From assembly GCA_025526995.1 (NCBI GenBank), contig JAHLKG010000018.1, positions 558,001 through 622,000 of the forward strand: DNA of 64,000 nucleotides, written 5' to 3'. The position numbers and the translations under genes were made by a program. Each line of letters begins with the position of its first letter. The stretch's first letter is position 1. This DNA is from Powellomyces hirtus. Taxonomy: Eukaryota > Chytridiomycota > Chytridiomycetes > Spizellomycetales > Powellomycetaceae. Below are positions 42,341 through 53,354 of this stretch, in pieces. A model generated the notes under the pieces. That model saw only the letters and a list, made by a program, of their open reading frames with translations, made no database searches and was not told the origin of the DNA.

Positions 42341-45300
42341 TCACGAAACATGTTTTGTGATCCCACAGGCGTCCCTCAGTTTCAAGAACTGATCCCTAGC
42401 CAGTGGTTTTGTCAAGATGTCTGCAACCATGTCCTGAGTCGAGAGATACTCTAATGCAATCTCCAAGCGTCCTAGTGCTTCTCTGATAAAGTGGTACCTC
42501 ACTTCAATGTGTTTGGTGCTGGCATGCAATGTCGGGTTCTTAGCAAGAGCAATGGCACCCTGGTTGTCCTCAAAGAGCATTGTGGGTCCATCCTGCTTGA
42601 ATCCAAGCTCCCCTGCAAGCAGACGAAGCCAAACAGCTTCCTTGGTGCACTGGGCTAGTGCCATGTACTCTGCTTCCGTGCTTGAAAGAGCTACAGTGGT
42701 CTGCCGCTTGGATTGCCAGGTGATAGGCCCGTTGAACATGAAGATGAATCCAGTGGTTGATCTCCTTGTGTCCAAACATCCAGCATAGTCGGAATCCGAG
42801 TATCCAACCAGCTTCCTAGGCTCAGAGACATTCTCTTTGCCTCCCAGAAGGATTCCAAGTTCGCTTGTGCCCTTCAGGTATCTGATGATCCGCTTGGCAG
42901 CACTCCAATGCTCCTTTCCAGGCTTTGCAAGGTACTTGGACACAATTCCAACTGCAGCAGCAATGTCAGGGCGTGTTCCTAGCATGGCATAGATCAAACT
43001 GCCCACTGCATTCCTGTATGGCACAGAGCTCATCTCCAGCTCCTCCGTCTCATTCTGAGGTGCCATGTTGTTTCTGAGGTGCAGTCCATGTTCCATAGGC
43101 GTGGCATGAACCTTGGCATCTCCCATGTTGAATTTCAAAACGACCTCTTCAACATACTTCTTCTGAGACAACCAGATGGTGCGGGTGCTTCTGCTCCGTC
43201 TGATGTGAATCCCAAGGAAGTAATTCAGCTCTCCAAGGTCTGTCATCTCAAAAGCTTGCCTCAGCTCCTTCTTGACATCTCCCAGCTGTTCCTTGCTTGA
43301 TGAGGCCACAATGAGGTCGTCCACATAGATCAGAATGTACTCTGTTGTCCCATTCTGACTCCTGTAGTACATGCAAGGCTCTGCAGTCGACTGCACAAAG
43401 CCCATAGACTTCAGTTTGTGGTCTATCTTGTGGTTGAAGCGCCTTGCTGATTGCTTGAGGCCGTAGAGGGGTCTCCCAAGCTTGCAGACCCGTCCTGGAT
43501 GCTTGGAATCCTCAAAGCCCTCCGGTTGGCGCATGTAGATCACATAGTCCAGATCCCCTTGCAAGAATGCTGTCTTCACGTCCATCTGATGTGCCTCCAA
43601 GTCATCTGTGGCAATGATGGAGAACAGCAGTCTCATGGGACCAAACTTGGCAACAGGAGCAAACGTCTCCTGATAGTCCAATCCCTCTCTCTGAGAGAAT
43701 CCCTTGGCAACAAGTCTTGCCTTGTATCTGTCAAGCTCTCCTGTGTCCTTCAGCTTTCGTTTGAAGACCCACTTGCATCCAATAGCTTTTCTGCCCGTTG
43801 GCAGATCCACAAGTTGCCATGTCCCATTCTTGGCAAGAGCATCCATCTCTTCCTGAGCAGCCTGACGCCATTGTGAAGCATCTGGCATGGTCTGGCTCTC
43901 CTTGTAGCTTGTGGGCTCGTTTGAGACAAAGGAGACAGCATAGGCAACTGCAGCAACGTTTGCAGCGTTGCTTGAAGCCTTCCACCACTCTCCTGGCGGC
44001 TTCCTGAGTCTTTTGGGGGTTGGAGAAGGCTCTGCAGCACTCTCATAGTCAGAGGACGGCTCAGGGGTCCGTTCCCTCATGTTCTCCTCTCCTTCTGACA
44101 TGGCTGTGTCCTCAGAGTCGTCACTGACATCCTGCAGCTCGTCACTGACATCCTGCAGCTCGTCACTGACATCCTGCAGCTTCATTTCAGGCCCAATTCC
44201 CACTTCCAGGCTCTCAGCAGGCACTTGAGGCATCTGAGCAGACTGGAGGGATGGAATAAAGCTCTTCTCATCGAATTTGACACTTCTGGAGAACAGGATC
44301 TTCTTAGTCTGTATGTCCATAAGCCGGTATTCCTTGCTGTGGGAGCTATACCCCAGCATGATGCACTTGACGGCAGCATCATCCAGCTTCTGGCGCTTGT
44401 TGGGTTGAATGTAGGCATAGGCAATGCATCCAAACGTCCTCAAATGTCCCAGAGATGGTGGGATACCATGGAACATCTCATAAGGCGTCTTGGGGCATGC
44501 AACAGTGGGAGATCTGTTCCTCAGATAGACTGCTGTCATGATTGCTTCTCCTCAGAAATGCTTGTCCAAGCCTGACTGCTTCAACAAACATCTCCCTATC
44601 TCCACAAGGGTACGGTTGGCTCGTTCAGCAACACCATTTTGCTGTGGAGTATTTACTGAACTCCTCTGATGCTGTGTGCCCTTCTCCTTGAAGTGGTCCC
44701 TTATCAAGTTGCTCATGTACTCGCCTCCTGGGTCGGATCTGACAGCTTTGATCTGCTTTCCATGTAGGGGGACGAGTGCTGCTTCCAGCTCCTGATAGTG
44801 CCTAGCAACTTCTCCCTTGGTCTTCATAAGGCAAACATGGAAATATCTCGTCTTGTCATCAATGAATGTGACAAAATAGCGATATCCAGTGATTGTGGGT
44901 GGTTCAACTGGTCCCCAGACATCTGTGTGGATCAATCCCAGCTTCTCTGATGCTCTGGAGGCCTGTGCCTTGGGGAATGGCGCTCTGCTTGCTTTGCTGA
45001 GTGCACAAGTGTCACAAATGCTCAAGCTCCCACTAGTTTGAACGCCCTTGGCAAGCTTGGTGAGCCTTCCAATGTCTGCAATGTTGAAATGCCCGAGTCT
45101 CTGATGCCATAGGGACAAGTCCTGACTTGTTGTGTCCCTTCCAACATTGTGGGCAATCCCAGCATTTGCCTGCCCATGTGTTGTCTCGAATGTGTAGACA
45201 AATTGGTTCTCTTTGGCAAGGAAAGCCATCCCATCCTTTGCAATGATCCGAGCAGCCTGTGGTCCCACTTCAAAACAAGCTCCAGCTTTGGCAAGGCGAG

Positions 45301-46393
45301 CCAGTGATAGGAGGTTCTTGGTCATCTTGGGGACGTGCCAGCAGTTCTGGATTTGCAGGGGCACTGTCTTCCCCTCTGTGTTGATCACCCATGTGTGAAG
45401 CGTTCCATGCCCCACAGCTTCCAATGTGTGATTGTCTGCCATCTCAATGGCGACAGGAGACATCTTCTCATAGTCCTCAAACAGCTCTCTGCGGCCAGTC
45501 ATGTGCTGAGAGGCTCCTGAGTCCAAAATCCAAGTGTTGGATGTCAGGGATGGCATCTGAGTTCCAATGGTGGTGAAAGCAAAGCCTCCAGGCGTCTGTT
45601 GAGTCGAGTTGGCCTGGTTTAGGCCCTTCTTCTCGTCTGCTGCCCTCTTGTGGCATTCCTTCTTGATGTGGCCCTTCTTGTTGCAGTAGTGACAGACTGC
45701 CTCCTTCTTCCAATCTGGCTTTCCCCCAGCCTTGTTGGTCTTCTGAGCATTCCCTTTGGTGTCAGCTTGTGTGAAGAAGGCTTTTGCTGCCTTTCCAGAG
45801 TTCTTCTTTCCATCTGCACGCCTCATTTCCTCCTGCAACAGCCTGGATGTCACAAAAGCCAAGTCCAGCTTCTCACTGGTCGACTCCAGAGTCATCACAA
45901 GGGTGTCAAAGGCTTCTGGAAGGGAAGAGAGCAAGGAGAACACATGGTCCTCCTCAGAAACGGGAGCTCCGATGGCTGCAAGTTCCTGGGTCATCCTCTT
46001 GATCTTGTTGATGTGGATGGTCATGGAATCAGTTGGGTCCATTGTCACAGTGAGGAACCGACGTCTCAGGAAGTGTCTGTTGGCAACCCCCTTCTTCTCA
46101 TGCACCTCCCTCAGCTTTTCCCATGCTTCAAGGGCGGATTCAGCCTCATGAACATGCATCAATTGCTCATCATTCAAAGACATGATCAGCAGAGCCAGAG
46201 CTCTCTCATCTCGACGTATCCAGTCGTCTGATGCTGTGTTGGTGGCCTTGGCAGTTCCTGAGCCGTCCTTGATGTCAATGGCATCCCAAAGTCCCTTCTC
46301 AATCAACAGCATCTTCATTTTCAACTTCCAAAGGTGAAAGTTCTCCCCAGTGAACCTCTCAATGGACACTCGGCTGTCAGAGTCGCCAGCCAT
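42341..46393 (-). pseudogene. Z2 Gag-Pol polyprotein with one nonsense codon
   Basis: ATG 46393 to stop 42341, 1351 codons, broken only by TGA at 44552-44554, the same Trp codon as in Z1. All catalytic motifs are readable on both sides: CCHC, DSGAS, integrase Asp, Asp and Glu, YVDD, RNase H. Because the stop lies in the integrase C-terminal region, the upstream product would be Gag-protease-integrase core without RT. Confidence 0.92.
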
Positions 46394-46672
46394 CTTGTGC
46401 AAAGAGTGTGGCAAAATGGGATAGTCCCGGTGTTCAACCGCAAGTGGTCAGAACCTGCTCCAGAAAATCCACTCCAGTCCAGTCCAGTCCAGACAATAGC
46501 TGGTTTGATGGTCAGACGCAGGTGTCCTATGCCTGCTATCTAGGCTTCTCGAGTGCTCAAACAGTTCTCCAAGTCCTCAGCAGCACCAGTGATAGGCACA
46601 GTGACGTGTTTCCCAGATAGGGATAGAGGTGGAGTCAGTAATGTTCAGACAGCTGTGTCAGGGCTCATAACC

Positions 46673-47173
46673 TGTTGAGACGTCTTGACATCTACAAACA
46701 GGAACTCAGCATACCAGATAGGTTGCTAGGTTGTTGTCAAGACTTGCAGAGGGTCTGAAGGTGCTTCCCAAGGTAGGGAAGGTCGCCTGTAGTGTTTGGC
46801 AGAGTGTACTAGACAAGTAGAGTGTGTTGGACTGTTATTATATTGGTTGGGGATGCCCAGAGGGCGTCCTTTAATAACAATTTGGATCATAGTACATGTG
46901 TAGTGACAATCTAACTGTGCCCTAGCTTGGCCAAGACGGCCCTGGCCTGGCCTAGTATTGTTCCCAATCACAGGGTGTCTTTTTTGCCTTTTCTTGGCGC
47001 TTCTATCAGCGCTCCAGACGTGTTCTAGGCCTTCCCAGGCCCTCTCCAGCTATTCTGGATCGTTCTAGACCATTCTGGACCATTCCAGACCATTCTAGAC
47101 ACAAGTGGATGTCCTCCCACATGTCCCGTGTCCTCTAAGTCCTCCCAGAGGCGCCCACAGGTAGATTCCAACA
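46673..47173 (-). repeat. Copia-A LTR 14 (5' LTR of Z2)
   Basis: 501-bp type. Near its right end it has GTGTCCTCTAAG where other LTRs have GTGTGCTCTAAG, a change shared only with LTR 15. Confidence 0.95.
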
Positions 47174-49937
47174 GTCTCATGGGACCAAACTTGGCAACAG
47201 GAGCAAACGTCTCCTGATAGTCCAATCCCTCTCTCTGAGAGAATCCCTTGGCAACAAGTCTTGCCTTGTATCTGTCAAGCTCTCCTGTGTCCTTCAGCTT
47301 TCGTTTGAAGACCCACTTGCATCCAATAGCTTTTCTGCCCGTTGGCAGATCCACAAGTTGCCATGTCCCATTCTTGGCAAGAGCATCCATCTCTTCCTGA
47401 GCAGCCTGACGCCATTGTGAAGCATCTGGCATGGTCTGGCTCTCCTTGTAGCTTGTGGGCTTGTTTAAGACAAAGGAGACAGCATAGGCAACTGCAGCAA
47501 CGTTTGCAGCGTTGCTTGAAGCCTTCCACCACTCTCCTGGCGGCTTCCTGAGTCTTTTGGGGGTTGGAGAAGGCTCTGCAGCACTCTCATAGTCAGAGGA
47601 CGGCTCAGGGGTCCGTTCCCTCATGTTCTCCTCTCCTTCTGACATGGCTGTGTCCTCAGAGTCGTCACTGACATCCTGCAGCTCGTCACTGACATCCTGC
47701 AGCTCGTCACTGACATCCTGCAGCTTCATTTCAGGCCCAATTCCCACTTCCAGGCTCTCAGCAGGCACTTGAGGCATCTGAGCAGACTGGAGGGATGGAA
47801 TAAAGCTCTTCTCATCGAATTTGACACTTCTGGAGAACAGGATCTTCTTAGTCTGTATGTCCATAAGCCGGTATTCCTTGCTGTGGGAGCTATACCCCAG
47901 CATGATGCACTTGACGGCAGCATCATCCAGCTTCTGGCGCTTGTTGGGTTGAATGTAGGCATAGGCAATGCATCCAAACGTCCTCAAATGTCCCAGAGAT
48001 GGTGGGATACCATGGAACATCTCATAAGGCGTCTTGGGGCATGCAACAGTGGGAGATCTGTTCCTCAGATAGACTGCTGTCATGATTGCTTCTCCTCAGA
48101 AATGCTTGTCCAAGCCTGACTGCTTCAACAAACATCTCCCTATCTCCACAAGGGTACGGTTGGCTCGTTCAGCAACACCATTTTGCTGTGGAGTATTTAC
48201 TGAACTCCTCTGATGCTGTGTGCCCTTCTCCTTGAAGTGGTCCCTTATCAAGTTGCTCATGTACTCGCCTCCTGGGTCGGATCTGACAGCTTTGATCTGC
48301 TTTCCATGTAGGGGGACGAGTGCTGCTTCCAGCTCCTGATAGTGCCTAGCAACTTCTCCCTTGGTCTTCATAAGGCAAACATGGAAATATCTCGTCTTGT
48401 CATCAATGAATGTGACAAAATAGCGATATCCAGTGATTGTGGGTGGTTCAACTGGTCCCCAGACATCTGTGTGGATCAATCCCAGCTTCTCTGATGCTCT
48501 GGAGGCCTGTGCCTTGGGGAATGGCGCTCTGCTTGCTTTGCTGAGTGCACAAGTGTCACAAATGCTCAAGCTCCCACTAGTTTGAACGCCCTTGGCAAGC
48601 TTGGTGAGCCTTCCAATGTCTGCAATGTTGAAATGCCCGAGTCTCTGATGCCATAGGGACAAGTCCTGACTTGTTGTGTCCCTTCCAACATTGTGGGCAA
48701 TCCCAGCATTTGCCTGCCCATGTGTTGTCTCGAATGTGTAGACAAATTGGTTCTCTTTGGCAAGGAAAGCCATCCCATCCTTTGCAATGATCCGAGCAGC
48801 CTGTGGTCCCACTTCAAAACAAGCTCCAGCTTTGGCAAGGCGAGCCAGTGATAGGAGGTTCTTGGTCATCTTGGGGACGTGCCAGCAGTTCTGGATTTGC
48901 AGGGGCACTGTCTTCCCCTCTGTGTTGATCACCCATGTGTGAAGCGTTCCATGCCCCACAGCTTCCAATGTGTGATTGTCTGCCATCTCAATGGCGACAG
49001 GAGACATCTTCTCATAGTCCCCAAACAGCTCTCTGCGGCCAGTCATGTGCTGAGAGGCTCCTGAGTCCAAAATCCAAGTGTTGGATGTCAGGAATGGCAT
49101 CTGAGTTCCAATGGTGGTGAAAGCAAAGCCTCCAGGCGTCTGTTGAGTCGAGTTGGCCTGGTTTAGGCCCTTCTTCTCGTCTGCTGCCCTCTTGTGGCAT
49201 TCCTTCTTGATGTGGCCCTTCTTGTTGCAGTAGTGACAGACTGCCTCCTTCTTCCAATCTGGCTTTCCCCCAGCCTTGTTGGTCTTCTGAGCATTCCCTT
49301 TGGTGTCAGCTTGTGTGAAGAAGGCTTTTGCTGCCTTTCCAGAGTTCTTCTTTCCATCTGCACGCCTCATTTCCTTCTGCAACAGCCTGGATGTCACAAA
49401 AGCCAAGTCCAGCTTCTCACTGGTCGACTCCAGAGTCATCACAAGGGTGTCAAAGGCTTCTGGAAGGGAAGAGAGCAAGGAGAACACATGGTCCTCCTCA
49501 GAAACGGGAGCTCCGATGGCTGCAAGTTCCTGGGTCATCCTCTTGATCTTGTTGATGTGGATGGTCATGGAATCAGTTGGGTCCATTGTCACAGTGAGGA
49601 ACCGACGTCTCAGGAAGTATCTGTTGGCAACCCCCTTCTTCTCATGCACCTCCCTCAGCTTTTCCCATGCTTCAAGGGCGGATTCGGCCTCATGAACATG
49701 CATCAATTGCTCATCATTCAAAGACATGATCAGCAGAGCCAGAGCTCTCTCATCTCGACGTATCCAGTCGTCTGATGCTGTGTTGGTGGCCTTGGCAGTT
49801 CCAGAGCCTTCCTTGATGTCAATGGCATCCCAAAGTCCCTTCTCAATCAACAGCATCTTCATTTTCAACTTCCAAAGATGAAAGTTCTCCCCAGTGAACC
49901 TCTCAATGGACACTCGGATGTCAGAGTCGCCAGCCAT
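47174..49937 (-). pseudogene. Outer element of composite 2, 5' half: Gag to RT start, with nonsense codon
   Basis: ATG at 49937; open to TGA 48096-48098, then open again to P3. Integrase changes GHFNIADIG and SNLIRDHF and the TGA are Z-type, while Gag (DSDIRVSIERF, IKEGSG, private KGVANRYF and LLQKEMRR) is not. It therefore looks like a recombinant of a Z-type integrase region with another Gag, and it differs from the matching halves at 33446 and 36989. Confidence 0.9.
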
Positions 49938-50216
49938 CTTGTGCAAAGAGTGTGGCAAAATGGGATAGTCCCGGTGTTCAACCGCAAGTAGTCAGAACCT
50001 GCTCCAGAAAATCCACTCCAGTCCAGTCCAGTCCAGACAATAGCTCGTTCAATGGTCAGACGCAGGTGTCCTATGCCTGCTATCTAGGCTTCTCGAGTGC
50101 TCAAACAGTTCTCCAAGTCCTCAGCAGTACCAGTGATAGGCACAGTGACGTGTTTCCCAGATAGGGATAGAGGTGGAGTCAGTAATGTTCAGACAGCTGT
50201 GTCAGGGCTCATAACC

Positions 50217-50716
50217 TGTTGAGACGTCTTGACATCTACAAACAGGAACTCAGCATACCAGATAGGTTGCTAGGTTGTTGTCAAGACTTGCAGAGGGTCT
50301 GAAGGTGCTTCCCAAGGGAGGGAAGGTCGCCTGTGGTGTTTGGCAGAGTGTACTAGACAAGTAGAGTGTGTTGGACTGTTATTATATTGGTTGGGGATGC
50401 CCAGAGGGCGTCCTTTTATAACAATTTGGATCATAGTACATGTGTAGTGACAATCTAACTGTGCCCTAGCTTGGCCAAGACGGCCCTGGCCTGGCCTAGT
50501 ATTGTTCCCAATCACAGGGTGTCTTTTTGCCTTTTCTTGGCGCTTTTATCAGCGCTCCAGACGTGTTCTAGGCCTTCCCAGGCCCTCTCCAGCTATTCTG
50601 GATCGTTCTAGACCATTCTGGACCATTCCAGACCATTCTAGACACAAGTGGATGTCCTCCCACATGTCCCGTGTCCTCTAAGTCCTCCCAGAGGCGCCCA
50701 CAGGTAGATTCCAACA
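50217..50716 (-). repeat. Copia-A LTR 15 (right end of the cluster)
   Basis: 500 bp, TATAAAAG type, with the GTGTCCTCT variant shared with LTR 14. Right flank CTTTC belongs to Copia-C gag; the left end of the cluster is flanked by GAGAT, so no matching duplication is seen. Confidence 0.95.
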
Positions 50717-51304
50717 CTTTCCACCGCCATCCTGTCCTTCAGAGCGGCGTGTCCCCTCATGCAGAAGCCTTGCAGAGAGGAACTCCACAGTCAGGCCATC
50801 TGCCCTGGACTCCAGAGACACAATGAGTGACTCAAAGCTCTCTGGCAGGCTGTAGAGCAGTGTGGTGATGATGTCCTCATTGTCCACTTTTGCCCCAATG
50901 GCCTCCAGCTGTTGAGCCATCATCTTGACCTTGTTGATGTGTTCCAGCATCCAATCTCCATCCTCCATCACCACTGTCAGGAACTTGCATCTCTGATAGA
51001 GCTTGTTTGCAATCCCCTTCCTCTCATGCACCTCCTTCAGCTTCCTCCAGACCTCATCAGCAGTTGCAGCATTCTGCACATGCATGAGTTGCTCATCTCC
51101 CAATGACAGCACCAAAGCAGCCATAGCCTTCTCCTCCTCCCTGCAAGCATCCTGGTCAGAGGTGTCCAGAGGGAGCGTCCGTTCGATGGCACTCCACAAG
51201 CTCTTGGCTTTCAGCATGGCCTGCATCTTGAACTTCCAGAGGTGGAAGTTTTTGCGAGTGAACTTGTCAATGGTGAGGCAGCCAGTGTCATGGTCAGAGG
51301 ACAT
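50717..51304 (-). pseudogene. Copia-C gag, N-terminal part
   Basis: ATG at 51304 opens a copia Gag of 196 codons up to the Copia-A LTR at 50716. The layout matches Copia-A Gag (TRKNFHLWKFKMQ, DEQLMHV, HINKVKMMAQQLEAIGA), but the sequence is clearly a different family. The frame is uninterrupted until the insertion; the CCHC knuckle and everything after it are missing. The leader (51305-51406) and 5' LTR (51421-51839) lie just upstream. Confidence 0.88.
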
Positions 51305-51406
51305 GATGTGTTTGTTGAGGTGGTGGGAGGTGGGGAGAAGGGGGAAGTAGCAGTAGAGAGAATGGGTGGTTGAGGTTGATGCTGATTGATCAATGAGTTG
51401 CAGATT

Positions 51407-51420
51407 CAGCGCTCAAAACC
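51407..51420 (-). other. Copia-C primer-binding site
   Basis: Sense strand GGTTTTGAGCGCTG directly after the LTR end CAACA. It resembles the Copia-A site (GGTTATGAGCCCTG) but has T for A at the CAU anticodon position, so it is either a decayed initiator half-tRNA site or a site for another tRNA. Confidence 0.6.
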
Positions 51421-51839
51421 TGTTGAATAGGTATGATCAGGAAGCTCTGCAATGCGTTGATTGTGCATGGAAACTGTCTTGTTATTTTAGAGGGAGGGGC
51501 CAGGAATCACTGGTCTTTTTTAGGAGACTATCTGTACACCGCCAAAAATGCCAAGTCCCTTGGCATGGCTGTGTCTGGTCTTGACAGACCGGGGCTGAGC
51601 AGTGCCAAGCAATGCGGAGTTCTCTGCTGGCGCTTTGAGGCTGTTCTGAGCATTGCAAAGATCCTTGGCAGAGGCTCAGCTCCAACAACACAGCCTCAGG
51701 ATGTAACTGGCCACAACTGGGTCAGCTGCAGCTCTATCTAACTCAAACAAGGCTTGTTGGCTGCCACACAACCGGTCCATTCAACGCTGCCCACAGTCTG
51801 GGGATCGGGTGCCTACAGGCAGAGATACAGACTCCAACA
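51421..51839 (-). repeat. Copia-C 5' LTR (419 bp)
   Basis: Plus-strand TGTTGAATAG at the left and ACTCCAACA at the right give a TGTTG...CAACA LTR next to leader and gag. Its first 112 sense bases recur in plus orientation at 52940-53051 with scattered changes, which supports the right-hand boundary. Confidence 0.75.
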
Positions 51840-52181
51840 AAGAGTTCATCATCCAGAGCAGTGGAAAGGCTTGATGCAGACACGGAACATCTACATGCCG
51901 ACTTTCCCTTTGTTCCTGGCCAAGAACTTTGAGATTTCTGATCATACCGATAAGGATTTGCAACCGTGGACGATAGGATACTGTGTCAAAAATGAAGGAA
52001 TGATTGGGGATTGCATATTCTGACACCCGGAGTATGCATTGAAGATGCAACTAAGGCATAGGGTTCTCTGGTCTTTTTTGTCTAAGAACGTCTATGGGAC
52101 GGAACTGGTGAACAGTAAAGGCAGTGATAGATTCATGGGGGTCATGGGGATGCCTGGGATGAATGGCACGGCACTTGAGCA
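51840..52181. other. Unassigned 342 bp
   Basis: Lies between the Copia-C LTR and the 3' end of the Copia-D coding remnant. I recognise no protein motif, LTR terminus or repeat. It could be the Copia-D 3' untranslated region and LTR remnant, or the only non-element DNA in the window. Confidence 0.4.
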
Positions 52182-52939
52182 TTATGGAAGGCCCAGATAG
52201 ATAGGTGCTGCCATATAGTCATGCGATAGACAATAAAGATAGTCCAAGTTGATCCCAAAAAGCCGTGAACCGTGGATTGCCAATGGCTTTAGTGAAGACG
52301 TCATCCAAGTTTCAGTGCCAGCAATTGATTGTAGGATAAATTCTTCCTGAAGAATCCAGTCCCGAATGGCATGGTAGCGTATGTCAATGTGTTTGGTGCG
52401 TCTGGAGTTTGTATCCCTGTAAGCCAGTAGATGTGCACTAGCACTGTCCATATAGACAATAGTTGGAGTCTTGGGAAGGTCTGGACGGATTTGGGCCATG
52501 AGACGTCAGAACCAGAGAGTTTCTTGCCCAGCAGTAGCAGCAGCGATGTACTCAGACTCAGTAGAAGAGTGAGCAATGCAGGTCTGCTTGGTAGAATGCC
52601 AATGGATGACGGCTCCTGATAAGAGAAAACAGTAGCCGGAAGTGGAATGGCGGGTATTGGGATCAGAAGCCCAATCAGCACCATATAGCAATGAAGAGCT
52701 GTTTTATCAGATGCCTTATATGTCAGACCAAGGCGTGAAGTGCCCCAAAGATACTTGAGAATACATTTGCGTGGACAGGAGATGTGACGTGCTAGGAGGC
52801 CCACAGAAATAGCAATGTCAGGGCGGGTACAGACAGAGGAGTAGAGTAAAGTGCCAATAGCAGCCTAATGAAGTTTGACATCAATAGGAGGGCCAGCATT
52901 GTCAGTGTCATATAAACGTAGGTTGGGATCCTTGGGGTG
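52182..52939 (-). pseudogene. Copia-D: RT C-terminus and RNase H remnant
   Basis: Minus-strand copia remnant. It starts in the RT/RNase H linker (TRPDIAISVG near 52800-52830, KYLWGTSRLGLTY near 52730), changes frame near 52690, continues with RNase H (ADWASDPNTRHSTSGY, then AHSSTESEYIAA) and ends after HIDIRYHAIRD near 52370. TGA at 52506-52508 stands where copia RNase H usually has Arg after LW, and another stop lies near 52865. Cut on the right by a Copia-C-type LTR at 52940. No integrase or Gag remains. Confidence 0.82.
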
Positions 52940-53051
52940 TGTTGAAGTCTGTAATCCTGCCTGTAGGCGCCAATCCCCAGACTGTGGGCGGCGTTGAATA
53001 GCCCCGGTTGTGTGGCAGCCAACGAGCCTTGTTTGGGTTAGATAGAGCCAC
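52940..53051 (+). repeat. Copia-C-type LTR, first 112 bp
   Basis: Begins TGTTGAAGTCTG and matches, in inverted orientation, the start of the Copia-C LTR at 51839-51728. It is cut at 53051 by the Gypsy-2 5' LTR, so an LTR of this family landed in Copia-D before Gypsy-2 arrived. Confidence 0.75.
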
Positions 53052-53326
53052 TGTAATGAGGCGTGGCTCGCCAACCTAAGCCTAGACACGTGTCGGGGAG
53101 GGCCCCGCACGAGATGGATGCTAGCGTCAGCATCCCAAAGGGTACTAGACCTCAGGGATGGCCACGGATGGTCATCACGTGACCGGGACCGCCCGGCGGT
53201 CCAGAAGAAAAGTAGGAATACTCTGACGAGGGCGTATTCAAGACTTAGGGATCTTACAGTAGAATTAGAGATAGGGAATTCCCGAATAGAAGACTAGACT
53301 CTGGCAACGGACCTAGTATTATTATA
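53052..53326 (+). repeat. Gypsy-2 5' LTR (275 bp)
   Basis: Starts TGTAATGAGG; its end ATTATA is a decayed form of the ATTACA terminus seen in Gypsy-1. Followed at once by the primer-binding site. Confidence 0.92.
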
Positions 53327-53339
53327 TGGTAGCACCACC
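53327..53339 (+). other. Gypsy-2 primer-binding site
   Basis: TGGTAGCACCACC, identical to the sites of Gypsy-1 and of the chromodomain gypsy. Confidence 0.75.
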
Positions 53340-53354
53340 CCGTAGACGACAACA

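Larger units (their letters stand above)
41833..47173 (-). mobile_element. Inner element Z2: full length, inserted at P3
   Basis: 5341 bp: LTR 41833-42333, interior 42334-46672, LTR 46673-47173, flanked by GTCTC on both sides. Near-identical to Z1 (one RT residue differs, RQAFEM versus RRAFEM). Same site, same orientation and same TGA, so Z1 and Z2 are copies of one nested insertion rather than two independent events. Confidence 0.92.
6171..50716. mobile_element. Copia-A cluster: 44.5 kb of one copia family inserted in and recombined with itself
   Basis: Every base in this interval can be assigned to a Copia-A LTR or interior. There are 15 LTRs: minus at 6171, 12259, 19663, 24502, 26303, 28105, 32945, 36489, 40032, 41833, 46673 and 50217; plus at 8800, 14911 and 16183. 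Interior pieces end only at the true element ends (S, E) or at three internal points: P1 (integrase C-terminal region, F6 base 22293), P2 (RT start, F6 base 21543) and P3 (RT, between F6 bases 21459 and 21465). The outer flanks differ (Copia-B left, Copia-C right) and show no shared 5-bp duplication, so the cluster is not one simple insertion. Confidence 0.9.
40032..50716 (-). mobile_element. Nested composite 2: Copia-A inside Copia-A at P3
   Basis: Outer element: 3' LTR 40032-40531, E-P3 40532-41832, P3-S 47174-50216, 5' LTR 50217-50716. Inner element Z2 41833-47173. Target duplication GTCTC at 41828-41832 and 47174-47178; 1301 + 3043 = 4339 + 5. This is the simplest form of the P3 nest. LTR 12 is shared with composite 1. 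The right LTR ends at 50716 against Copia-C gag. Confidence 0.92.

Noticed and set aside
6171..50716. CRISPR array, satellite DNA or rRNA repeats as explanation of the repetition
   Set aside because: The repeated units are 500-bp LTRs and retrotransposon interiors with coding capacity; no short regular spacers, RNA genes or monomer arrays.
4994..52939. Copia-B (4994-6170) and Copia-D (52182-52939) as two halves of one interrupted element
   Set aside because: On the minus strand Gag should lie to the right of RT, but Copia-B lies left of Copia-D, so they are not collinear.
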